A model generated the notes under the pieces. The model did no database searches, was not told the DNA's origin, and was given only the letters and a program-made list of their open reading frames with translations. A program made the translations under genes and the position numbers. Positions 45,359-56,662 of a DNA stretch of 64,000 nt are shown piece after piece. Origin of the DNA: Microstegium vimineum (lineage: Eukaryota; Streptophyta; Magnoliopsida; Poales; Poaceae); contig CM039128.1 of assembly GCA_022036555.1 (NCBI GenBank), forward strand, positions 496,001 through 560,000. The letters are read 5' to 3'. Position 1 is the first letter of the stretch, and each line of letters starts with the position of its first letter.

Positions 45359-46490
45359 TAGGTACTTATCCACCATGTGTTCGCATAATAGTAGAAGTAG
45401 AGCAAAACTGACAGGGATAGCTCAGGAAACACAGAAAACGCCGTTTGAATTCATGCCCCACTCCCCCCAAAAAGCAGACATCCAATTTTGACCGTGTGCA
45501 TCAGGAAAAGGACGAAATGTTTAGTTCTCCATCATCATGATGACAGTCTGGTCAATTTAGGAAGCGCAGCGGGGGTTTCCTTTCCACCGTGTCCATTCGT
45601 TTCTGTTGCCTCGTGATTCATGTGATCTGTTCCACTTCATCATCGGCCATGCATTGATTCATGTAAGTTGGGTTATCTTATCTCATTATCTGGTACTTAA
45701 CCCGTTTTAAATTATAGTTCGTTTGACCTTTTCAATTTTAAAATTTGATTATTCGTCTTATTCAATTTTTTGTGTGTAAAATATTATTTTTTTGTGTGAC
45801 TTACTTATTTAATAAATAGTCTACATGAATGAATTAAATTTAATTATGTTTACATAATTTTTTTAAATAAGACAAGTGGTTAAACTTGGGGTAAAAAAAA
45901 TCAAACGAATTATAAATTAAAACAGAGGGGGTACATATTTGCTAATACACACCGCTAGCTAACTAGGAATTTGTAAGAAATGACCTTTGCGCTGAATGAT
46001 AAAACTCGGCAAGAGACGAGCCACGAAGGGATTACAGAACGTCCTAAGACGGTGAAATTTGTAAGATACGCACATTATTTTTTCACGAATGGGTTAATTA
46101 CCCAAAGAGAGAAGAGGCTTTATTTCCTACCTCAAAATTTTTGAGGCTTTATAAAGAGCAAATTAAAGGAAACAAACATCATCCCCAAATTCATTAACGA
46201 GCTAGTAGGTAGCTGGGGGAAAACTAAACTAAAAGAAAATAAAACATCCTTTCCTTCCAAATTAATGTACTGTACAACATTAATTCGTAGCTAAGCTACT
46301 TTCTTGTTTCAAAAATCTGGCCCTCGATCGTCATGAGTTGACACTGGCTAAGCTTAGGCTTGGCTACAAGGTACACTCCTTCAACTGCCTACATGCTTTT
46401 CCTTCTTCTTCCGATCCTCTACTGTATGTATTTACATGTATGTATGTAGGAGTATGTATAAATAAACAAAATAATAATGATGTACTCTAG
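45359..46490. other. Intergenic with Stowaway-like MITE
   Basis: A 240-bp AT-rich MITE spans 45694-45933 between TA dinucleotides: left TTAAATTATAGTTCGTTTGA and inverted right TTAATTTATAATTCGTTTGA, extending to ACCCCCTCTGTTT. The remainder, up to the stop of the P4-ATPase, is probably its 3' untranslated region and spacer. Confidence 0.65.
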
Positions 46491-49400
46491 CTAGGTAGGT
46501 AAGCTGAACTCTAATATAAGGGATCGATCGATTTTGCTCATCGATCTGTCACGGTTGCGCCGGGGATGGTTGTTGACTGAAGAATAATAATCCGCACTCT
46601 GCTGCGTCATGCTGTTGAGCACCGCGGTGGCGTCACGGCGAGCCGACACGCCAACGCCGGTGGAGCGCACGGAGAACTGGCGGAGCACCTGGCTGAGCTC
46701 GACGTCGGCGCTGGTCTCCGGGTCAGGGTTGGCCTTCTCCCTGTGTCTCAGCCACTGGATCCTGTTGTGGTAGTCCGGGAAGAACCACGACTTGACGACG
46801 GCGTAGGTGAAGAAAGGGACGAGTGCGGCGGCGGAGACGAGCATGGTGACGACCCAGTAGGACGGCGCGCCGGCCAGCGCCTCGACGAACACCATGTAGT
46901 AGGTGGTGGAGAAGCCAGGCGTGATGACGCCGTAGACGGGGAGGAAGACGTACCAGAGGGCGATGCTGAGCCAGATGCACACGTGCTGCACCAGGGTGAA
47001 GTAGCTCACCGTGATGTACATCTGCAGGTTGACGGCCCACACGATGCACGTGTACACGGTGGCGCCAAGGCTGGCCATGTCCATCACCTCCCCGCCGCTG
47101 CGGAACGCCTGGTGCTGAAGCGACGCCGTGCTCAGGAAGAAGATGATCACAGCGCTCGCCACGCCGTTCAGCATCCATCCGATCATCCGTCGCCATTGGA
47201 ACAGAAGGCCTTGAGGGCCCTCCTGGTAAAGCATCGGGAACTTGAGACAGAACCGAGCAGAAACGTCTTGGTCGAAGACGCCCATGGCGACCACAGGCAG
47301 CGACGTGAAGAAGACGTTGAAGCTCGCCATTGACCAGTCGTTGTACAAAGGCTGGCCTGAGAAGGACGTGTACGCATCGTACAGGAACAAGGTCACACCG
47401 AACGTGATGTTCTTGTAGAAGAAGTAGCAAATCTGCATGTCCGACAAACAATATATGATCATCAGCCTCTTCTTCACATATATATGAGTCAAACGAATTA
47501 TAAATTGAAACAGAGTGATACTTACCATGGATGAGATCCTGCTGTAGCACCAATGGCCATGGACAAGTAGCAGACGCTCCAGGAAGCGGAATTGGGCGAT
47601 GGAAACATCGCTCGCCATCACAGCCTGCATTCCTTCAGCACCGCTGATCCCAACACCAATATCTGCCTCTTGAATCATTCCCACATCGTTGGCGCCATCA
47701 CCAATCGCCAATGTCACCTTACCCGTTCCAGTTTTGACAAGCCTAGTCACCTGCATCATATCACCAGTTCTCGATAATTAATTAATGGCAAATTAAAGAG
47801 ACAACAAGACAGATTGATTTGGGTTAATTATTATATTGTTAGTTGAGGAGCTTACAAGAGCTTTCTGCTTGGGTGAAGAACGGCAGCAGATGACCGATCC
47901 ACAACCAACTGCAAGATCGAGGAACATGTCCTTTGTGTCGTCCTCCAGTGCATATGTAAGCGACTTCCCATCAATGATCAATGCGAAGGATTCACCAGAA
48001 GATGCATTGACAAGCTTATTTCCCTCGTTTATTTGCCGTGACACGCTATCTTTTGATGCCTGCGGGAAATTGATATAGCATAGCATAGGGTCATCAACAG
48101 AGCTATATATATTATTCTCAAAACATAATCATATCATCCATTGGAAAATCGGCAACTCATCACCAATACAATACATATATATATATATAATATATATAGT
48201 ACCTTGGTTAACGCAGCTTTGTCACTGGCTTTCTCCAACGCAATGATATCTGCTTCCTCCAGAGTGATTGTTATTTGCTTCATTCCTTGCCTTAATAGAC
48301 TACAGGCGTATCTGAGAGGGGAAAAACAAGTGTTAAATTTGCCATTCCATCAGTACCAAACACACTGTCAGAGACGGACGGCATGATCGATGCCTACAGT
48401 ACTTACCCAATGTTGATGGCAGTCTCCATCTTGTCACCTGTGAGCACCCATATCTTGATGCCAGCTTGAGCAAGTTTGTCAATGCACTCAGGCACCCCTT
48501 TTTGTAGTTTGTCCTCAACAGCAGTAGCACCAAGAAGAATAAGATCCTTCTCCACCAAATCTGCAGCCTCGTCGATCTTTTCATCTCTGTCAGTGCTGAC
48601 AGAATTCTTAGCTGCTGTGAACTCCCTGTCGAAGTATGCATATTCATCCTCCTTAAGCTCACGGTATGCGAGAACTAGTGTTCGCAGACCAGCATCGGCG
48701 TATTCATTTATATGCTGTTGGGTCACTTCTCTGTATGCACTCTCCGAACCCGATAGCCTTTCAAACATTACACTGCATATATATATATCGAGATGAATGA
48801 TCGAATTCAGTAAGTAAAGTGATCGAATCCCAGGCCATCAGATTAGAGATTACTGAATGAATGAAGATCTATATATACATACCTGTCAGCTCCTTTGGTA
48901 AAGAGGAATATTTTGCCGTCCTCATTCTTAGCTATGACTGACATCCGCTTCCGTGCGCTGTTGAACTCAAGCACATTCAAGATCTTATATGATCTGTCCA
49001 CTTGTTTCTCAGACGAGGGATCTAACTCACGCAGAGACACGCCTGTCTGAGTGCGTTTGTAGAACGTGAACCCGAGTTCTCGTGCTGCAACAACAAATGC
49101 CGCCTCATCAGGAGACTCTGCTTCGTATGAGATCTTGCCTGACTCTTGATCCACTTCAGGTATGCACGTGTGACACACGGCCAGCAGCCGGAAGAACATC
49201 TCGATGACATCGGATCGGGGTTGGTTAACCCAGTTGCCGCCCATCACACGCTCATCCACGAAATTGAATCCCTTCACTGCTGCTGCTGCTGCTGCTGCAG
49301 GTGCAGGCTGCTGAATGCCAATATTACCCCCCTCATCAGGGTCATGGGATCCTCCTTTCCTCCTCATCTCCATTGCTCTCTCGACCTCCGTGATACCACA

Positions 49401-50836
49401 TCCATACGCGGTTCCAGCGATGGAGCATTTGATGAACTCCATGGAGTTGCAGGTGAGAGTTCCCGTTTTGTCAGTAAGGATGGTGTCGACCTGACCCAGC
49501 TCCTCGTTGAGGTTAGACGTCCTGGCGTGTGCCGGCGTGTCGCTCTCCTGATGGTACATGTGGATGTCACTGTTGATGAAGAGCGCCTGCAGGAGCTTGA
49601 CGATCTCGATGGAGATGTAGAGTGAGATTGGGATGAAGTAGCCGTAGAGCATGATGGCCGTGAACAGGTGCAGGATCGCTGCCACGACTGGCCTGTTCGG
49701 ACTGTAGTAGATCTGCGTGTCGTCGGGCCTCAGGTACCACCTCCTCTTCGTACTCTTGTCGTCTCCGGCGGTTGTGACGCCGAAGACGACGGAGCTGACG
49801 ACGGAGATGACGATGAGCGAGACGAGGAGGAGGTACATGACCCGGTCCATCTTCTTCTCCACGTTGCTCCGCTTGGACGGCACCTTCATCGAGTTCTGCA
49901 TCACCTTGGTGTCCTGCCCCGTGAACACAACGACGCCGTACACGTAGTCGGTGTTTCGGAGCTTCGAGTCCCTGAGCAGGAGCTGCTGCGGCGACAGAGG
50001 GTGCTGCTGGCCGTCGATCTCGATGTTCCCCACGAAGGTGTAGAGGTGCGCGTTCGGATCCTCGCACCTGATGACGACGGCGCCTCCTCTTGCAAAGCCT
50101 CTGAAGCTGTCGTCGCCGGCGTCCGGCAGAGAAACCGAGGAGGTGGCCTCTAGAGACTGCTTGAGCTTCAGGTTGGTCTCGCCGTCCAGGTTCATGGTCT
50201 CCACGTAGCAGATGGCGTCGTCGTAGCTGGAGGAGAGGAGGACGAGGTCTGCCGGGAAGAATTCGTCCTTGTGAACCTTGACGATGTCGCCCACGCGGAC
50301 GTCCTTCCATTTCGCATCACGAAAGCCGCCGCCGGCATCCCCACCACCCTGCTGAAACACCTGAGTCCTCCGGTTGTTCACCTCCGTATCCTGTAATGGA
50401 TTCATTAGATATGAGATATGGTCCGTAATAAATCTAAAAAAAAATATGAGATATCGTGTTTATTATGTAAATTATTATTAAATATGGGTAATCAATCAAT
50501 CAATTAATTTGACAGAAGCAGCAGCAATTAAGAATAAGACTGAATGAATGAAATGAGAAATACTGTAGAATGGAACGAACGAAGAAAGTCGGACACGGAC
50601 CTGCTGCTTCCTCCTCCAGTCCTCGATTGCCTCCTTGATCATGGTGGCGACGAGCACGATGACGAGCGGCGCGATGGCGCTGGAGGAGTCGTAGGCGGCG
50701 AGGGGGCTGTATGCGATGCCGGCGGAGAGGAGGAAGTAGATGTTGGCGACGCGGCGGAACTGCTCGAACAGGGACTTGGGCAGGAAGGTGAAGATGTTGT
50801 ACTTTGTGGTGGAGATGGAGTTGCTGCTGAACAGGA

Positions 50837-50869
<33 letters not shown>

Positions 50870-51086
50870 GGAGGTCATCTGCTGAAGGCTCACCGGCGGC
50901 GGCGTTGACCATGACCACCCTTGAGAAGCCTGGGCCTCCTATCCTGGACACGGAGTCAGGGTCGTCGGCCACGCTGGGCCGCCGGCCGCACGCGTAGCTG
51001 TAGAGCTTGCTGAGGCGCACGGAGGACCTCCGGCTCCGGCGGCGCCGGCGCCCGTTGGGGGCGTTGCCATCATCTTCGCCGGCCAT
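46491..51086 (-). CDS. P4-type ATPase, aminophospholipid flippase (ALA family)
   Basis: Seven exons: 51086-50601, 50390-48883, 48772-48407, 48311-48203, 48059-47856, 47750-47526, 47432-46491, joining in frame into 1279 residues. Features in order: basic N-terminus, polyglutamine run, first membrane pair (NIYFLLSAGIAYSPLAA), actuator motif DGETNLK, PISLY (the P4 signature replacing the PEGL of ion pumps), phosphorylation site DKTGTLT with Asp469, nucleotide-binding KGAD, TGDKMETAINIG, hinge GDGANDVGMIQEADIGVGISG, then a C-terminal membrane block starting ICYFFYKNITFG and a hydrophilic tail. Such enzymes flip phospholipids to the cytosolic leaflet, usually with an ALIS/Cdc50 partner, at plasma membrane or Golgi/endosome. 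All catalytic motifs are intact. Subfamily ALA1-like is likely from length and exon style but not proven. The upstream Met at 51143 adds residues with no family likeness. Confidence 0.92.
47433..47525 (-). other. Flippase intron built largely from a MITE end
   Basis: The 93-bp intron 6 begins GTAAGTATCACTCTGTTTCA and continues ATTTATAATTCGTTTGACTC, close to the terminus of the MITE at 45694-45933. Splice sites are intact (GTAAGT and ATGCAG). Confidence 0.6.
50838..50867 (-). repeat. Polyglutamine-coding CAG repeat
   Basis: Ten uninterrupted CAG codons on the coding strand encode Gln near residue 75 of the flippase, within its cytosolic N-terminus. The position is outside the conserved core. 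Confidence 0.9.
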
Positions 51087-52705
51087 TGTATCGTATTGGG
51101 AACTCACTATCGTTGTTACAGTACAATACAAATACAAATACAAATGAAGAAACCGCTACTGCTACCGCTGCCGCCTTGAATCAAATCAATTTCTGAATGA
51201 AAAACTAAAGGTAGGAGGAGCTCCGTCTCCCTCCCTGGCTAACTGGAGGAGTACCCTATGTACAACACCTAGTGCGTACAAGATCGATGAGGAGGAATTG
51301 GGAGGGCGGCTGAGCTGACAAACCCAGATGGGATGGAAAGGAAAGGAAAGGAACAAGCAGCAAGGAGATTAGGACTCGCCCTGGTTGCGGTCCTTCAGTT
51401 TATGCTTGCTAACTAAATACAGTAGGAGTACTAGGAGATTATTAGGAGAGTACGTAGCTTTCTTGTTGCTTGGAAAGCTCCGCGCACAAGAACAAGCTCC
51501 CGGCCCAGCCGCGTCTGCCAGCCAGAGCAGACTGAATCAAATCAAATCAAAGGAATAATAAGACGAGGCAGAGGCAAAAAGCAGAGTCTTTTTCTCTCTT
51601 CTCTCTTCTCCAGGCCGGCCAAGGCCTGCAGCTCCCTCCCTTGTGCTTGCTTGGGAATGAACGGGATGGAGAAGGGAAAGCAGGGGAGGGGGGCAAGTCG
51701 TTGCTGGTGGTTTGGTCGTCACTCGTCTGCGCTTCTTTCAGGTCTCCGGTCTCTGCCTGCCTCCTACTAAGTACTTAGTTCTAGTTCTAGGCTCCTCTCC
51801 TCCCTCCCGCGTCTCCTCTGACTGCGCTGCTCGCCCGGTCCACCAATCCCAGCAGAGCGAGCGAGGCTTTGCACCTGCACCTGCATTGGCATGCTAGTCA
51901 TGGGTTTGTTTGCAACTGGAATCTGGAGTCCTTCCATTGTTTTTGTTTCCATTCCTCCCTCTCCCTGTCCTCTCCTCAGTCATGGTTGACTTGCCTTCCC
52001 TGCCCTGCCCCGCCCCGCCCGCCAAGAATTTCCTCGTCTTCGCGCTGCCTGCCTGGTTGGTGCGATGCGATGCGACGTCTCTCTCTCTCTCTGGTTGTCT
52101 CCTGCTCCCCCTTTCCAATCTTCTAGAACAAACATACCGGCCAAACAAATGAGTTGATTGAAATCAGATAATTTCATTCTTTTTTTTAAGAAGAAAAAAA
52201 GGCTGGACGCATATTGTTTATCCCAATCCGGGATCGGATAATTCTGCCTCCGTCTCTAGACTAATATTATGGGAATGGTTTTCATCCACATGTTCCTAAT
52301 AACAAACTGCTAACTCCCTTTAAATTTAAATTATAGTTTGTTTAACCTTTTTTTATATATAAAACGAGTGTCAAATTTAGAATAAAAAAGTTAGCAAATT
52401 CAGATACCTAATTACCCTAAAATTGATATGCACTGGTGAACCTTGAACTAGGAGAAAGCATGCTGGAGCTTGAGCATCAAGAAAGCTAGCATGGCGGCCA
52501 ACAAATAAAATTCAAATCCCCTGTCACCCTCTCGCTCGCTTCATTCTCTTCTATTCTCTTCTATCTAGAAGAGTACGTACGTCAAATTCAGTTACGTGCT
52601 TGTTGGAGATTAGACTACTGTTCCGTCCCTCCGTCCGTCGTCATTCGATCCACAGCAAATCCCCTTGCTTTCTATTTTTTTCCTAATTAAATTACAGTTA
52701 ATTAG
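51087..52705. other. Flippase 5' region and spacer
   Basis: The first 500 bases are the likely leader and promoter of the flippase (minus direction); 51590-52100 is CT/GC-rich with small ORFs on both strands and no domain. Around 52310-52400 there is a fragment similar to the AT-rich MITE at 45694. No gene could be supported. Confidence 0.35.
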
Positions 52706-52959
52706 TACTTCCTCCATCTCAAATTATAAGTCATTTCAAGATTCTTAGAGAGTCAAAGTTTATAGAGTTTGACCAAATTTATATAATATGATAATAACAT
52801 ATTTGATACCAACAAAGTATCATTAGATTCTTTATTTCATACTACGCCTATTTGATGTCATAAATCTTTATGTTTCTCTCTATAATCTTTGGTCAAACTT
52901 AAAATGTTTTAACTCTCCAAGATTCTTAGAATGACTTACAATTGAGAATGGAGGGAGTA
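52706..52959. mobile_element. Stowaway MITE, 254 bp
   Basis: TA at both edges; left CTTCCTCCATCTCAAATTAT and inverted right CTCCCTCCATTCTCAATTGT match well and continue into TAAGTCATT. Typical Stowaway terminus and length. Confidence 0.85.
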
Positions 52960-53446
52960 CTGTATTTCACAACACATGCATGGCAAGGCACCACACTCTC
53001 TTCAATCTTGGAGAACAGTCGTGTGTACTAGTATGCTTCTGCACAAGAGAAAAATGAAGGAAATGATGCAAATAAATTCTATAGACTTGGTTCGCCACAC
53101 CCTGACACGTTATGTACTGTACCCTACGTCCGAATATCCTGCGTAGAAATGTATACCTCACAGTCATTGACTATACTACTAATCAACACGTACGCAACAA
53201 ACACACTACTTTTATTTATTCATATCCACACAATATAAACACACCAGTCAAACAAGCACGCTCTCTCTTAATTTTTCTATATAATTAATATAGGCACTAT
53301 ATTATTATTAGTCTATCAAACTGGGAAGAGTGGCTTTACTACAACTTAATACTTCATCAGAACAATACAATATATATAATATAAGCAGAACTGCTATTTT
53401 TTTTGGCTTCAGATTACTTTTAAATAATATATAAGACTTTTGCTAC

Positions 53447-54446
53447 GGTACTCCGGAATAAATGTGGATCGTCCATTTATTCTGATCCAACGGTCACGAT
53501 TATCTATTACCTTCTAGGAGGTAATAGTATTTATTGAATTTTTATTTTATAAAAATAGGTTGCCGCCGTCGGCGAAGGAGTAGCCTTTCAACGACATTAG
53601 CGGGCCAGTTCGTGGCGGCGGAGCCTCCCTCGGGCTGCGTCGTCCAGGCGGTAGCGCGTACGGAGCGTCGAGTGGCGGCGTCAAGGCGACGTATGACGCG
53701 TCCAGAGCGGGGGCGTCGGGCGGCGGAGCCTCCGGATGGTTGCGGCGGCGGCGCCGTGGTCCGGCGGTGCCGAGCGGGGCAGTTCGTAGTGGCGGAGCCT
53801 CCCTCGGGCCGCGTCATCCAGGCGGTAGCGCGTACGGAGCGCCGAGTGGCGGCGTCAAGGCAACGTACGACGCGTCCAGCAGCAGGGGCGTCCGGCGGCG
53901 GAGCCTCCGGATGGCTGCGGCGGTGTCGCCGTGGTCCGGCGGTGCCGAGCGGGACAGTTCGTGGCAGCGGTGCCTCCCTCGGGCTGCGTCGTCCAGGCGG
54001 CAGCGCGTACGGAGCGTCGAGTGGCGGCGTCAAAGCGACGTACGACGCGTCCAGCAGCAGGGGTGTCCGGCGGCGGAGCCTCCGGATGGCTGTGGCGGCG
54101 TCGCCGTGGTCCGACGGTGCCGAGTGGGGCAGCTCGTGGCGGCGGTGCCTCCCTCGGGCTGCGTCGTCCAGGCGGCAACGCGTAAGGAGCGCCAAGTGGC
54201 GGCGTCAAAGCGACGTACGACGCGTCCAACAGCGGGGGCGTCCGGCGGCAGAGCCTCCGGATGGCTGCGGCGGCGACGCCATGGTCCGGCGGTGACGTGT
54301 ACTACGGCGTCTCTCCGTTCCGATGTTGGAGCGTCCTCCGTCATTACCGGCCGCATGATGTTTTATTTTTTGGTTTTTAATTCATTAATTTATTTAGTAA
54401 ATTATTAAGTTTAGAAAAATCAACGCTGGTAACCGGAGGGAGTACC
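53447..54446. mobile_element. 1.0-kb DNA element carrying a GC-rich minisatellite
   Basis: Left end GGTACTCCGG and inverted right end GGTACTCCCTCCGG give imperfect terminal inverted repeats. The AT-rich margins (53447-53590 and 54355-54446) differ sharply from the GC-rich core. No transposase is present. A clear target duplication was not found. Classification is open; a non-autonomous element that captured or amplified GC-rich sequence is the simplest reading. Confidence 0.45.
53601..54300 (+). repeat. 174-bp GC-rich tandem repeat, about four copies
   Basis: Copies are marked by CAGTTCGT (or CAGCTCGT) at 53606, 53780, 53955 and 54130, spaced about 174-175 bases. Each unit contains GCGGAGCCTCCGGATGG, GGCTGCGTCGTCCAGGCGG and TCGAGTGGCGGCGTCAA. 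Because 174 is a multiple of three, long frames stay open on both strands (plus up to 253 codons, minus up to 217), rich in Arg, Gly, Ala and Pro. No known domain; coding is doubtful. Confidence 0.9.
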
Positions 54447-54741
54447 GATATATATACACTGATGACTAATTTTCGATTTCCTTTGTTAACTCGCAGCTTC
54501 TACAAGGTCACGTGTTGACCCATTTTGTGCTCCTTTCCCTCTCCCAGCTGTTCATTCATTCAGGATTATTCAGCAGCTGTGATACAATACTCTTCAGTTT
54601 TTGTCTTACTGTTATATTAGCACATGCACTGCACAAAATCGAAAGGAGAAGTCAATAGCTTGCTTTCCCATCTACCCATCGCCTGAGTTTTCTCTGTTTC
54701 TAGATTGAATTGATGAAGCAGCTGTGTTGCTAGATGGCCTA

Positions 54742-54773
54742 CTAATACTAATACTAATACTAATACTAATACA
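54742..54773 (+). repeat. (CTAATA)n microsatellite
   Basis: Five head-to-tail copies of CTAATA in non-coding sequence. Confidence 0.9.
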
Positions 54774-54882
54774 AGTCCGTTTCCGGATTATGTTGTTGTT
54801 GTATGAATTTCATGCCATACACAGTGTTACATTACGAGCAACTGCTCCTTTCTTAACTAAGGATTTTACAAAAGAGAATATA

Positions 54883-55145
54883 TACTCCCTCCATATCGAA
54901 AATAGAAGACGTTTTAGATAAGGTTTGAGTCAAACATTGGGAATATAAATCATCTATAACTTTTAAATTGTTGAGTTTGCAAATGTAAAAATTATATGAA
55001 TAGATTTGTCTTGAAAAATATTTTTATAAAAATATACATATATCACTTTTCTATAAATATTTTTATAAAAATAAAGAGTCAAAGTTGTGTTTTGGAGACC
55101 GTGTCGCTGTCCTAAACGTCTTCTATTTCCGATACGGAGGGAGTA
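54883..55145. mobile_element. Stowaway MITE, 263 bp
   Basis: TA edges; left CTCCCTCCATATCGAAAATA and inverted right CTCCCTCCGTATCGGAAATA, extending into GAAGACGTTTA, form a strong terminal inverted repeat. Interior is AT-rich. Confidence 0.9.
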
Positions 55146-56376
55146 TATTACAAACAAAGGCATCTAGATCCACGCAATCTCAAAAATAAAGCTTTGAGTC
55201 AAAGTGAATAAAGGAAAAGTTTTCAAAAACGACATCTAAGAGGTAATTCTGTTGCTGAATCTCCAACCGTGTCTTGCACACAACTCCATAGTAGTTGACC
55301 CAACTTTTATAGAATAGCAGAGGATATAAAGAGTTGAGTTGAGTTGAACAAGTATTATTCCTTTTAGTATATGATCTATCAGACCAAATAATGCTAAAAA
55401 GTTGTGCTTCATGTGATTCCTAGTTAGCCGAGGTGTTAAAAATCATTAAGAATTCCAACAAAAACTAAGGTCAAACGGGGATGCAATGCAAGCAATACTA
55501 GCTAGCTGGCAATAATCCAGTTATTATATCTATTATATAAATATCAGTAGAGGATCCAGTGATGCATGGCTGCTGGCATATCAGAGATGTATGGATGAGC
55601 TAGCAGTACGGTCACATGGAGCCGGTGGTTGAATAGCAGCAACGTACTCCTTCGCCCTGCCCTGCATAAGCGCTGACGAAATAACATGCCTAGCTATCTG
55701 CATCGTTTTTTTGTACAACCAATTCAGATTTCAGGTTTTTATATTATTGGTCCATGCTTAGGTAGTGGTGCCTAGTAGTTCCCTTCATCTAGTGCTTGAT
55801 CCAATTTTAAGCGATGTTCTCAGGGCACGAGAGAAAAAGTCAAAGAGTGTTCAGTCAGCAATTGGGTTAGTTGGATTCCCTTACCCCCAAAGAAAAACGG
55901 CATCAGCAGCCACAGCTGATGGATTCAGCCTGAGTTTGACCAAAATATAAGACCAACTTGCCAAATAAGTTTCCTCCAACCTTTTCCATGGCTAGCATCC
56001 ATTTTTTTTATGTAAGACTCAAATCAGGTGCCCTCTTCATTCTCTCAAACATAACAGCCAAAAAACTTTGCTCACTGTCATACACAAAGCTGATAGCATT
56101 AAACTGACAAACGGAAAATGACAGCTTGGCCCTGAAATATAATTTCATACCACAAGAACCTTGCATTTCTTTTCATTTTTACAAAAAAGGTGACTGAGTG
56201 ATTGAACCCATTCATCAGACATATACTTGAATAAGTTTGGAGAGGGGGTGGGGTGGGTTAACCTATTCCCGATAACGATAACATACATCATGCAACCATA
56301 TGGAATCCTCAAACTAAAACCGGAACCGCTACTAGTCATGCTTAGCTAAAATAACACTCCTACTGCTCCTAGCAAG
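55146..56376. other. Intergenic, no gene recognised
   Basis: AT-rich DNA with only short ORFs (for example 55765-55950 and 56145-56339) lacking domains. No repeat boundary could be fixed. Confidence 0.4.
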
Positions 56377-56497
56377 TAAGGTTGCAAGCGGCAGCCCGCA
56401 TAACCCACATATAGGCATAATTTTGTGGGTTATTGTTTAAACCCGCAAAAAATTAAATCTATATATGGGTTCGTGGGCTAACCCACTTGCATCCCTA
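56377..56497. mobile_element. hAT-type MITE, 121 bp
   Basis: Left TAAGGTTGCAAGCGG and inverted right TAGGGATGCAAGTGG match at 12 of 15, the TAGGG(A/G)TGCAA style of hAT elements. Flanking octamers CTAGCAAG (56369-56376) and GTAGCAAG (56498-56505) match at 7 of 8. Confidence 0.75.
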
Positions 56498-56662
56498 GTA
56501 GCAAGGGCCTCAGACCCAACCAACAGATATAAAAGCATGATGGGAAGAAGCGACACCTAAAGTCCCAAGGGGGCGACAATGACACTTCAACAGATTGATG
56601 ATTTACACAATGTGGAATATTTGGAAAGAAATAAATAGAAGGATTTTCCAAGACACGGCCAT

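Noticed and set aside
46723..47553. 276-codon ORF on the minus strand
   Set aside because: Alternative frame of the flippase C-terminal exon; crosses a true splice site and has no family likeness.
49567..50310. 247-codon minus-strand ORF with Arg-rich sequence
   Set aside because: Out-of-frame shadow of flippase exon 2, which carries the real motifs.
53534..54408. ORFs up to 253 codons on both strands
   Set aside because: Explained by a tandem unit of length divisible by three with few AT-rich codons; no known domain and opposite-strand frames equally open.
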